Translations under genes and position numbers: made by a program | The notes under the pieces: model-generated | The model's input: only the letters and a program-made list of their open reading frames with translations | The model's database searches: none | Told to the model about the DNA's origin: nothing | In this document: one piece after another, positions 23,798-33,477 of the stretch | How positions within the stretch are numbered: the first letter of the stretch is position 1 | Layout of the letters: the number at the start of each line of letters is the position of its first letter | DNA from: Gentiana macrophylla | Lineage: Eukaryota; Streptophyta; Magnoliopsida; Gentianales; Gentianaceae | DNA length: 64,000 nt | Direction of reading: 5' to 3' | NCBI GenBank assembly: GCA_026214975.1 | Contig: CM047806.1 | Span: 80,151,599 to 80,215,598, forward strand

Positions 23798-24040
23798 CTG
23801 GATATCAAGCCCAGAGATAATGAATCAAGAGAAGAAGGAAAGGCAAGAAGACTTCTAGAAACTAAAAGAAGCATTTTCCTTGGAGAAAAGATGTTGTCTT
23901 TGGAAAAAGATAAATTGTAATCAATCCAGTTATTCAATTCGCTTTGTAATAAACTCAGCTGTTCTTAGTTTGTTATTTTAATTTGTTATGATTTCTTGCA
24001 CTATTCTCATATTATTGCTTTTAGGGAGGGTTATGATACA

Positions 24041-24059
24041 TCATCAAAAATGGGGAAAT
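24041..24059 (+). promoter_or_regulatory. PPT of element E
   Basis: AAAAATGGGGAAAT immediately before the 3' LTR. One T interrupts the purines. Confidence 0.75.
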
Positions 24060-25803
24060 TGTGGGAAATAATATCTGTGTTTTGATGATGATTCGTCACA
24101 AACTTAGTGAGATCACTTACAACCCTTGATGATGAAGTCATAACTAGCTGTTATAGTGCATAATGAAAGAAGAAGCAAGAAATAGTCTAGAGAAAATGTA
24201 TAAGTTCTATCTAGAGTCTGAACTCTGTATAGGTTATTTCAGACAAGTATTGTAATAGATAGGAACTAGGCGAACAGCTGAGTCACAGCAAGCAAACTGA
24301 GTATACATATGAAGGCGAGGAATCGGACTCATTATGAGAAAAGCTCAAGAAGATAAGTTATTTGAGGACACAGACTCAGTTGGCTTGTCTAAGAAGACCC
24401 TGAAATCTTGAGGACCACAGACTCGATTGTTGAAGACTCGAAGAAGCGAGGTGGCAAACTCGGTTAGAAGTCGATTAAGACATGACTATAAGTCGAGATT
24501 CGTGCAAGTCTGTGGTGACTGGCGAACTATAGATCATGTAAAAGTCAATAATCTTAAGGACAAAGATTATCAGTTACCAGGAAAAGAAGGAACTGAATGG
24601 TGTACTCTGACTTAGTGAACTGAAATCAGATGTCAAGTATACGAGGTACTCAGTTTTGAATAAGAGTAGAAAACTGAGTTAAGGCCTTGTTCAATTTGAA
24701 ACAACAAAACGACAAAGGGTCGTACTCATGAACGTTGGCTAAACGACAAATGTAACGGCTATAAGATTCATTTGACCGTTACATCACCCCTATAAATACA
24801 CAGAGGGAAGTGCTTAAAAAAATGAGATCGGAAAAAGCTTTACAAGCATATATCTAAAGATCCAGATCCGGAAAATCAGATCTCATATCTAGAAAAGGGG
24901 AAGCCAACGGAATTGCCTTGAAGATTACGAAGAAAAATCCTGTAACCCATTAAGGGGGAAGAGGGCATTTTGGAGCTACAACGCCATATCCAGAACAAGC
25001 AAACAGCTCACTGAATTAATCTCTTGATTAATTCTAAACCTAACCTTTGGGAAAAAGGGTTGGCTGTGCATAGTTTGAGGAGAGCAACTTCACCTTTCCT
25101 CATACTGTTGCAACTTGGTTGCCGCAGCTGTTGGTGCAGTTTGTGGACTGTGTTTGTGTTAGTGGTGAGCTGGTGAATGAGTCATTCCACCTCCGAAGGA
25201 TCAGTGTGCAGAGTGAAGGGAGCAATCATACCTTTCTTCATTATGTGTAGACAGTGAAACTAGGGTGTCGTGAAGGACTGTCATTGGGCTAGGATTTTGT
25301 AACAGTTATCTCAAGATTCTAGTGATACCTCCCACACCACAGGAGAAGGGGAGACGTACGGGATTACACCACCCGGAACTTCCATAAACAAACTTTGTTT
25401 TAATTTACTTTACGCATTTATACTTGTGCTATGATTGCTTTAATTATTGCATTATCTTGTTATCATTTACTCAGCAAACATTAGACACTGAGTCAGCATA
25501 GAACTGATACATAGGAGACTTAGAGTTTTATTGACACATCTATTGCATGAAAGGCTTGTTTTTATCCGCTGCAAGTTAGTTCAGTTCTAGTACTAGCTAA
25601 GCTGAATTAGCCAACTCCTACACAGGATTTAAGGGGCTGGAACGAAACTGAACTGAGTCATATTGTGTATCAGTTTGATAGTTCTGTTTGAGTTTGATAG
25701 AAACTCAGTTCCAGGGGTACTTTCAGTTTTGGGAAAGTTTTTGGTGACAAGTTTATTCACCACCCCCCTCTAAAAGTGTGTCAGCCTTTCCACGGGACCA
25801 ACA
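24060..25803 (+). repeat. 3' LTR of element E
   Basis: 1744 bases, partner of 19100-20817. About 24311-24545 is a patch where ACTGA-type words of the other copy appear as CGA or TCGA, while flanking sequence is almost identical. Confidence 0.9.
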
Positions 25804-25808
25804 ATATC

Positions 25809-26248
25809 TCCTGCACTGTTTTTCTTTAGTCAGCCGGTGGAGCTTTTACTTCGCCGTTTTGTTGTTTCCCTTCTTTCTTTGATTTTCCAAGTATGCTTGT
25901 ACTTCACTGATCCTTTATTTGTGTGAGATCAGTGTACACCATATTAATTGAAAATATTTCATTACTTGCAATATGTCTTTGACTTATCCAAGGTCATCAC
26001 AGACTTCGTTGGTTATAAGTCAGTCTATATGTCTTAATGCTTCTCTGCTGGTACTTGGCTGCCTTTACTCTACCGAGATTCTATTTTTACTTAGCCGTCC
26101 TACCAACTAGTACAGTACTAGTCTGAATCGACTTATATAACATGTCAGACTCTAAGTAAAGACTTATATAGAGATTTCTAACTTATTTCAGGCTTGCTAT
26201 TACAGCTAGTATGACCATCATCAAAACATAATAGAAATGTTCCTAACA
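25809..26248 (-). repeat. 5' LTR of element D, right piece
   Basis: Continues the D LTR after element E. It ends (plus view) AATGTTCCTAACA at 26248, as in element C's LTR. The flanking five bases TTTAC cannot be checked because the other end is off-window. Confidence 0.8.
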
Positions 26249-27719
26249 TTTACTATGTTTAGCATGATGAGCATCGTAACACAACATGTTGAATTTCATC
26301 ACGGAAGTTTGCACCTCCGCGAATCTATTGGAGTACCTTAGAAAGCATAGGCAGGTCTTTCTTTTTAGGGAAAGCCTATGCTGAAAATTCAAAACTTAAG
26401 ATAATTGCTATGAGTAAGTTGTGATTTTCTCATCAACCTTTAAAAGTTACGTTATGGGCTTGTATTTTTGTTTATGACTCGTTTAACAACTACTACACAC
26501 AAAATTCATTTCAGATCCTAATATTATTCACACTGTTTTGCTTATTTCATACTTGATATATCATTATCCGTTTTTCATCTTTGGTTGAGATCAGATTCTG
26601 TTTGGAAGCTTGTTTTGATACTACTCCGTTTCGTCTTCCGTACTAGTAATTTGTTTAGTATCTCTTTTACAATCTGAGTAGCGTATTCCTTACTTGATGT
26701 ATCAATGAGCTTAGAATATGTTTGTTTGACCAATCGGTTTTGACTTGATAAATCAAATGAAAATTGCATACTAGTTGAGTGCTTGTATTAAACTTGGGTC
26801 TTGGATATATGATAATTGAACTCTATTAGTTGTATATGTTAGACCTCGCACTATTTGTATTGTCAATTAAAGATTGAATCTGAAGTTTTTTTAGAATTTG
26901 ACTAGCCAATTTACTTGTCTTTAATCTGTAAGAACGTGTTTAGTTTAGTGCTTTATGAATCTGCTGAGCTATGCATATAATGTGATTGGCTTTGAAACTT
27001 GAGCTTAAAATAATCTGTGTAAGTTATTATGTAGTTGTAAGTGTCCTTATGTACTTTAGAGTTGCATCTGCATCATGCTTAACTGATCATTGCCTACTAG
27101 TCAATCTGCATTTGTACTATATTGATCATTAGTCATACAGTGTTCTATTTTGCATTAATTGAATTGTTATTTTAGTTGAGTTCTTATGAATTTACATCTA
27201 CTATGTTATTAATGTCTATTAAGTACCAATTTTGACCTATTTCTTAGCAGGTCAGTTTGAGAGCTCATGCTTGTTATACCCGTCTGATTAGTTTATTGAG
27301 ATTGTTAGTGCTTTAATTCTCGAAATCAGAATCAGATATATTGTTTTACTAAATCTGAGTTAAATTTAATTATGTTTCCTTATGTTGTCATGTGTATGTG
27401 TGCAGGATTTTGAAAGGTTTTGATGCTTTTTGAAGAAATGTGTAGAAGGATTGCTATGTATCAAATCCCAAGATGGTTTAATTTTTCTATCAGGTAGCTT
27501 GTTGCCCATGAACCACGAATGATTGAAGGTGCTTAGTGTTTTGATATTAGGATATCCTACCATTTTGCGTCTCCATGTAATTTACTTATCTTTTTGAATA
27601 TTTTGAAGCATATATACCTTAACGTGTATGTAGGATACCTCAGTGTATATTTTTTTGATACATTAATGATGTTGTTGCAACTTTTTATAGTGTGGTGTAT
27701 TTAATGGTTTTGATGCAGT
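26249..27719. other. AT-rich DNA without recognised genes
   Basis: No coding frame with recognisable motifs. There is a perfect 9-base inverted repeat (26344-26352 and 26374-26382, AGCATAGGC/GCCTATGCT). It could be the interior of the CACTA element that ends at 28088, with element D inserted in it, but nothing here proves that. Confidence 0.4.
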
Positions 27720-28088
27720 AATATTTCTTTGTAATGACTGATTCTTGCATGGTAATTAATGAGCGGGTTTTCACTTATTAATGACTATAATCTCCGTCAT
27801 TAACGGGTAGAAACTAATATTCAACTTTTGTTTTAATGAGAGGAAAATAGTATAATAATGAGGAAATTACTCGTCCCTAGAAATATTTTTAATGATAGTC
27901 TAATCTCATCATTAAATCCTTGATATCTTTAATGACGAGCCAGGTTCTTGTCATTGAATGCTTTAACTAGAAGGGAAACTATACGAGGGATATGAGGGGG
28001 ATTTCCCGTCATTAAAAGTCTTTAATGACGAGAAAATGACATATAATGACCGAAATTCCCGTCATTAAAACCTGTTTTTCTTGTAGTG
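27720..28088 (-). mobile_element. CACTA (En/Spm) transposon terminus
   Basis: The right end reads, on the minus strand, CACTACAAGAAAAACAGG (28088-28071), the classic plant CACTA terminal repeat. The subterminal 350 bases carry many copies of TTTAATGACG/CGTCATTAAA in both orientations, as expected for transposase-binding subterminal repeats. The junction splits a copia gag frame (element J). The other terminus was not found in the window. Confidence 0.8.
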
Positions 28089-29020
28089 ACATAATCAAAC
28101 CAATGCCAACAGTCAATAGCTTCATGGTTGGATTTTCCACAGATCTGGCGTACCAGTAATGAGGTTGGTGGTTGGTTTTGTCTATTTTCTAGTGTATTTC
28201 TCCTAGTCTGCTCCTGAGATTCAGAACCTCTTTGATTGTCTTTTGGATTTGCTGATCTGCCAGTAGGAGCAAATACTCTTCCTCTTGAGTTGTATTGGTT
28301 TCTACCACCACCTCTTATGCCTCTACCATGCCCCCTTGGTGTAAAGAAGGCTTGTAGCTGATCATTGAATGTCTTTTCCTAGAGTTTCTGGGTCTGCAAG
28401 GTTTGTTCATGACCTTGAAGGGCCATGAAAAATTGTGCAAACCTGGGGTATGGAGCCTTAGTCAACATGGCTGTACGAAAACTTTTCTATTCACTACCCA
28501 ATCCATAGGCAAATTGGAAAACTTTGTCCATATCGGACACTGGTTTCTAGATGGCGGCTAAGTTATCACAAATGGACTTAAACTCTCTTAGGTATTCATC
28601 CATTGTCTTGTTACCCTTTTTCATCTTCATCAGCATGTTCTTAAGATTTACCTCATTGTCTACTTTGTGAGGAAGGAGTTGTTCATCCAGATTTTGCAAA
28701 AGTTGGAATGCAGTTACCTCTTCTTCGTGAATCATGATGATGATCTCTTCCTTCATAGTGCCAAGTAACCATGAGGTGAGGATGCCGTCATTGACTGACC
28801 AAGTGAGGTATTCAGGGTTATCAATTTCCTCCCCGGTTTGATCCTTAATTTTCTCTGAAGGGTGTTTGTTTGCTGAGACATGGTGATAAACGCCAAGGCT
28901 CTTGATCAATGGAATCACCTATGATCTCCAGAGAAGATAGTTGGTAAAGTTGAGTTTGACAGAGATCAAACTCGAACATTTATGGAACTGCTGAATAGTT
29001 AATCCAGATTATTTTGCCAT
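28089..29020 (-). pseudogene. Gag of copia element J, cut by the CACTA end
   Basis: One reading frame from ATG 29020 with several stops. It contains LNFTNYLLWRS then a TAG, VIPLIKSLGVYHHV, DNPEYLTWSVNDGILTSWLLGTM, MLMKMKKGNKTMDEYLREFK, an Arg/Gly-rich segment (RGRGIRGGGRNQ) and a zinc knuckle QICGKSNHEAIDC whose first Cys appears as Arg. At least four in-frame stops are TAG, most at positions where relatives carry Gln. The domain is the common copia gag domain (UBN2 type) and J is not a Sirevirus. The frame ends at the CACTA terminus, five residues after the knuckle. Confidence 0.85.
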
Positions 29021-29072
29021 GGTAACGCAACGAAAGTAGAGAAAAAATAAGGATTGGCTTAAGAGTGTTTAT

Positions 29073-29085
29073 CTCTTTGATACCA
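29073..29085 (-). promoter_or_regulatory. PBS of element J
   Basis: Minus strand TGGTATCAAAGAG directly at the LTR edge, initiator tRNA-Met type. Confidence 0.7.
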
Positions 29086-29258
29086 TGAAGAATTGAGGAA
29101 CACAAAAAAATAATGAATTGTATTCGATAATCATAGCCGAGCGTATTACAATGTCTTAAATAGTGTAGTTGCATGAGTCAAACCCTAAGTGTGGCCTAAT
29201 CATAAACTTGACAGAAATACCCTTAAAAACAAATTAATAGAAAAACAATTATCAAACA
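29086..29258 (-). repeat. Short 5' LTR of element J
   Basis: 173 bases, minus strand TGTTTGATAATTG...AATTCTTCA, with a TATA-like CTATTTAAGAC. Short LTRs of this size are usual in several plant copia lineages. The partner is not in the window. Confidence 0.65.
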
Positions 29259-29261
29259 TAA

Positions 29262-30529
29262 TATCCATTTCCTTTTTCAGAATCCATCCCTGCTGACCCC
29301 TTCACCTTCTTCTTCTTATGGATATCCACTCCAGCCACAGCGGAAATCCAATGGGGCACGGCGAGCATTGGGAAAGCACTGCACCGTCTTACAAGATTAG
29401 TTTAAGTCGGCTAGGGTTTCTTTATGTCTGATTTGGCTACAACACATATATTAAGCTTATAGCATTCATATGTAGCATGTACAATTCATATAATAGTTGA
29501 ATCATTATTTTACCCTACATATTATTGATTTATTCTTGGTATGAAATAAACTTTCTTTTCAAGTTCTTGTGAGTTCTTGATCAAGCTAGGCATCCATTGT
29601 TAAGGTATATAGCTTTGAACGTTCATTTGTATCGATAATATGGTTGTTTAGCTATATATGTATCAGTGTGTTGTTAATTAATATGCATGTTTAACATCAC
29701 TGTAATTCACCATTAATATCCAAAATCATAACATGTAACCAAGAAGTAGGATTTGCCGCCACACTCGCTGCAACGGTGGTCTTTACCGTTGGCAAGGCAA
29801 CTCTAGAAGTCCTAATTCTGAGGGTTCTATGCCAGCTATGTCTGATTAACAGGTTTAACTTACGTATATTTAGATCTGGCCAGTCTGGTATTCATTTTTC
29901 GTAATTTATAATGATGGAACGCAGTTGAAGTGCTAGTTAGGACATGGTTAGTCGATTTCTAGGTACTGCCAGTCATTGTCGATGGCTGCCTAGGAAGGTT
30001 CTCTGTTTTACGATGTCTATCCCTAATACTTAATGCGTGTGATTTTAATACAACCTAAAGTAGTTTGAAAATGCACATAGACGTATGATGTCTGATTAAT
30101 GAGAAGTACGATGAGTTTATGGGATTGCACTCGTAGCTTAATTAGTATAAAACTTGTGAATCTGGTATTCTGGAGAATTATGGGTGGTTAAGCATGATAG
30201 ATTAATTAACGCCAAGTTAGGAGATTGGTAACGGAGTGGAAAGGGCAACCGTTTTATTTGCCATCATGTTCATGTTGGTCCATGACCACTATATGTCTCC
30301 TTATAGTAATTTAGTACATTTATTTATATAATTTGCCATTTCTGTGGGATCGACTCTTGCTCGTTTGCTATACTGTGATGGATCTAGTCCTCTTTCTAGT
30401 ATCAGTGACTTACATGCAATCACAATCTTGTTTCTAGGTTGACAATGCTTGAAGGATTCAGACATGATTTTGACGTGAAATGTCGGTACATTGTGTATAG
30501 GAGAACAACTTTGGGATTGACAAGCAACC
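29262..30529 (+). repeat. Decayed Athila-like LTR and leader
   Basis: Plus-strand relative of the LTR of element A. Matching landmarks in order: GATCAAGCTAGGCATCC...TTGTTAAGGTATATAGCTTTGAACGTTCAT (about 29580-29624), a GC-rich palindromic cluster (29754-29806), and the 3' segment GTGGGATCGAC...GCTATACT (30344-30381). The PBS region near 30430-30450 is too decayed to read. No gag motif follows before the solo LTR at 30530. The start of the LTR is uncertain. Confidence 0.6.
30344..30381 (+). promoter_or_regulatory. Segment complementary to tRNA-Asp arms (decayed LTR)
   Basis: GGGATCGAC followed about 20 bases later by CTATACT. This is the same order as in elements A and F, complementary to the T-arm and D-arm of tRNA-Asp. 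Confidence 0.4.
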
Positions 30530-31583
30530 TGTAATGGCCCAAACCATAGGCAAGGGTAAAATGGTAATAGACCGCTGGGCATATGCACACCTCATGACCG
30601 AATGCACACGTAAGCCTTACGAAATAGTCGCATCATACAAAGAGCGGAAGTTTAATAGAATTTATTACATTAGAATGCACAGAAAATTATACAAGTATTA
30701 ATAACAGAACTGATCAGACTCGGAACTGAATAGATGAAACAGAAAACATAAAACCAAAAACCAACCATGCCTCCGATGTGGAGCGCCTTCCACAACGTAG
30801 GTAGGTCAAATTCCTAGAAATTCATATCTTCTGCTACAAATTTATCTACAACTCCAACATACAAAAAGACAATCCAAAAGTGGCATAAATCTCAATAAAG
30901 CTACATACTCCAATTCTACTAAAATAAAAGAGATACAACTAATTACTATCTATTAACTCAAAGCAAGAAACAGAAGAGACATAAACGTCTGAGTATTAAC
31001 TGCGGGTGAGCAACCCAAGAAATAAAATAAAATACAAATATTATCAATAGAAGGAATAATCTATACATGATAAACTAAGAGGCATAACAATCGTCTTCTA
31101 CGAGTCTTCTCATGTCTTCTTGATCTCAACAATACTTTATCACAAAAATTTAAGTAAGGGGTGAGCACGACGGCCCAGTAAAGAATTTATAATTAAAAGG
31201 GAACCATAATAGTATCTAGGAAATACACTCATGGTTCTCTGTTAATGCAAGTATACTTTCAAAATACATGTTAATAATTATCATATGAATGCTACATATG
31301 AATATGAATAATAGTAACAGGGAAATGAATATGACATAATTTAATGCATCCTAACATTACTAATTCATAACTTTAACTATCTTAATTACCGTACTTTCCA
31401 TTATCTCATGCATAAATGGGGAAACCACTTCTGTTTCCAATAATAATGAATCAATAATTGGGGAACCACTTTTATCCCAGTAATAGCATTAACTGCCATT
31501 TAATGAGTGAATCAATTAAACATGTGCAATTACTAATAGTGTCTTGTGTGTAATAAATCGTAGGAGGATTCTAGGGTATTACG

Positions 31584-31688
31584 CCTTTGCCATGCCCACA
31601 AAGGGAAAGCGTAATGTTCCTTGTCATGCCTACAATGGAAGAGCGTAATGTGCCTTGTCATGCCCACAAGGGAAGAGCTTGTCATGTT
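31584..31688. repeat. Three tandem copies of a 35-base unit
   Basis: Unit CTTGTCATGCCCACAAGGGA plus about 15 bases, three imperfect copies starting near 31584, 31620 and 31654, inside the probable solo LTR. Confidence 0.8.
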
Positions 31689-31972
31689 ACCACGACCCCA
31701 ATAATAAATAATAATAAATGGTAAGCTAATCGGCCTGCTATTCATTCTGACCCACAGGTGGGCACCTAATACCGGCCCAACATCTGCCTGAATTTAATTG
31801 ACCCCCTGGAGTGGGGCGCGTCATATGATGTGGAAGATTTTTGAGAACTCATAGCAAAAATAAGGATATTCCAATACCTGACCAAGACTCATCTGACATG
31901 CGTAATGCAAAAGATCCTAACTTGCATCTTCTTTACTACATGACATATAATTAAATAAGTAAATAAATAAAT

Positions 31973-31975
31973 AAC

Positions 31976-32006
<31 letters not shown>
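31973..32006. repeat. (TAA)n microsatellite
   Basis: About eleven consecutive ATA/TAA units in AT-rich DNA, preceded by TAAA repeats. Confidence 0.9.
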
Positions 32007-32007
<1 letters not shown>

Positions 32008-32225
32008 TAAATTCGTAAAATAATAATTAATGTTGACTAAACCCTATATGATAGTGTAATGTGTACTAGACAGACGTTCTATCGGAACCGAACCGGATTC
32101 CGAGGCTCTCGCAGTTGAGGCGGTGGCTCGCGCAGTTGCGGCGGCGCCGATTCCCGTTCTTTTCCGGCCGATTGATCTACTTTTCCCAGTAAAGTAACAA
32201 CTCGAAATTCGTGCAATAAATAATA

Positions 32226-32473
32226 CTCGCTCCGTCCCATAATATAAAGCATTTTGTCCATTTCACACAGATTAAGAAAACCTATTAAACGAGTTACTTT
32301 TTAATATTTCAATGCAAAATATTGTACTATTTTCTGGAACTGACTAATAATATTATTTTGTTTAGTATGCAAGTGAAAACAATACATTTAATATTATTTT
32401 GTTTTGTGATAATGACTTATATTTTGGACACTACTAAAAAGCAAAAAGGTCCTATATTACGGGACGGAGTGAG
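32226..32473. mobile_element. Stowaway MITE (Tc1/mariner type)
   Basis: 248 bases with terminal inverted repeats CTCGCTCCGTCCCATAATAT and, inverted, CTCACTCCGTCCCGTAATAT, flanked by TA on both sides (32224-32225 and 32474-32475). TIR sequence, TA target and size fit Stowaway. The interior is AT-rich and non-coding. Confidence 0.9.
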
Positions 32474-33174
32474 TAAATTACAACAACTAAATGCGAATTA
32501 AATCAATTAAAAATCATAACTTTAGCCTAACTCATCAATTATTTAATTCTTACCTCTAACGGATGACAACTGCGAAAAGGATCAGATCTGAAAAGCCACG
32601 AACGGTAGATCTCTTAGGGAACGCAGAATCACGTGGTTGACCTCCTCGAACTTTGTTCGTGATTTGAATCAAGAACGGTATACTAACCAATGACCGGAGC
32701 ACACCATTTTTCTCCCCTCTTTCTCAAAATTCTCGGCGGCAGTAAACTAACAATTCACGTGAATTATTTGTATACCAAGGGTTATATTTATAGTATGGGT
32801 TTTCTTGGGATTTGGGTAATATGATAATTATCCTTTTTTTTCATCTTTTATTTTACGATAAATAAAAATAAATCATTAGGGTTTACTGAAAAAAGTTAAA
32901 ATGACTAAAATACCCTAAATGAAATTTTGGGGTTTTATCATAACTGTTCTTGCCAAGAGGGAATAAAAATTTATGTTGAGTTGCATTCATCTCGGGATTT
33001 AATTCTTGTGGTATCGGAGTAGCCTTTCATAAATCTAATCGAATAATTTATTTAGTTAATTACATTAGAAATACTTGCCCTTTGAGATCTTTATTGATGT
33101 AGTAATATGAGCTAGTATTAAAGTATTTACCTTTACTTTGTGTGTTTCATTTAACTTTTGGGCTTTTATAATTA

Positions 33175-33453
33175 TAGAATGTTTTGTCTTTCATGGACCT
33201 TTTAAGCTACAAGTAGTCTTAGCTTTTTACTAAGAAGATCATCTTGTAATCGCTATTTCCTCTTTTGAGAATAGAAACACTTTAAGACCTTGGATTACCT
33301 CTTGCTTTATCATTTAGAATGTTTTGTCTTTCATGGGCCTTTTAGGCTAAAAGTAGTCTTAGTTCTTTAGTAAGAAAATCATCTTGTAATCATTATTTCC
33401 TCCATCGAGAAAAAAACACTTAATAGCTTGGATTAGCTCTTGATTTATCATTT
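33175..33453 (+). repeat. Tandem duplication of a 140-base unit in an old LTR
   Basis: Copies 33175-33314 and 33315-33453, each starting TAGAATGTTTTGTCTTTCAT. They differ at scattered bases. They belong to the LTR of the host element whose PBS is at 35230, since the solo LTR at 33478 splits that LTR. Confidence 0.75.
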
Positions 33454-33477
33454 TATACGTTTTATCGTAGATCTTCT

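Larger units (their letters stand above)
19100..25803 (+). mobile_element. Element E: Sirevirus-derived element without pol, 6.7 kb
   Basis: LTRs 19100-20817 and 24060-25803, TSD ATATC (19095-19099 and 25804-25808), PBS 20820-20831, PPT just before 24060. The interior is only 3.2 kb: a gag tail ending GPKKWVP and an env-like region. No protease, integrase, RT or RNase H motif was found on either strand. It is therefore non-autonomous and would need enzymes from another Sirevirus. It sits in the LTR of element D. Confidence 0.9.
3595..26248 (-). mobile_element. Element D: SIRE-like Sirevirus, interrupted three times
   Basis: Reassembled from pieces. The 5' LTR is 18210-19099 plus 25809-26248, split by element E. 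The PBS is just below 18210. The leader is 18156-18209 plus 4408-4454, split by element B. Gag is 4407-3600, split by element A, and the rest lies off the left edge. The joined leader pieces match element C's leader (16 shared bases, CAGAAATCAGAT then ATGA/TGAA, then GATACTAGG), and both insertions into D are bounded by perfect TSDs. D is therefore older than A, B and E. Confidence 0.85.
30530..32940 (-). repeat. Probable solo LTR of a gypsy chromovirus
   Basis: Minus-strand view: begins TGATAAAACCCC at 32940 and ends GGTTTGGGCCATTACA at 30530, an end sequence typical of Tekay/Del-type LTRs. It has a TATA box (ACTATAAATATAACCC, about 32800-32785). The flanking five bases are CAACC (left) and TAACT (right), alike except for two C/T differences. 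No PBS, PPT or coding sequence adjoins. It contains three tandem 35-base repeats, a TAA microsatellite and a Stowaway MITE. Confidence 0.5.

Noticed and set aside
26344..26382. 9-base inverted repeat as a terminator or MITE end
   Set aside because: Too short, no target duplication, and no transcript to end here. Kept only as a note in the region entry.
29580..30440. A host gene promoter and first exon
   Set aside because: Landmarks match the LTR of element A in order, so it is a decayed LTR.
33008..33024. PBS-like GTGGTATCGGAGTAGCC
   Set aside because: No LTR end (CA) precedes it and no paired LTR is visible. Probably chance or an unrecognisable remnant.
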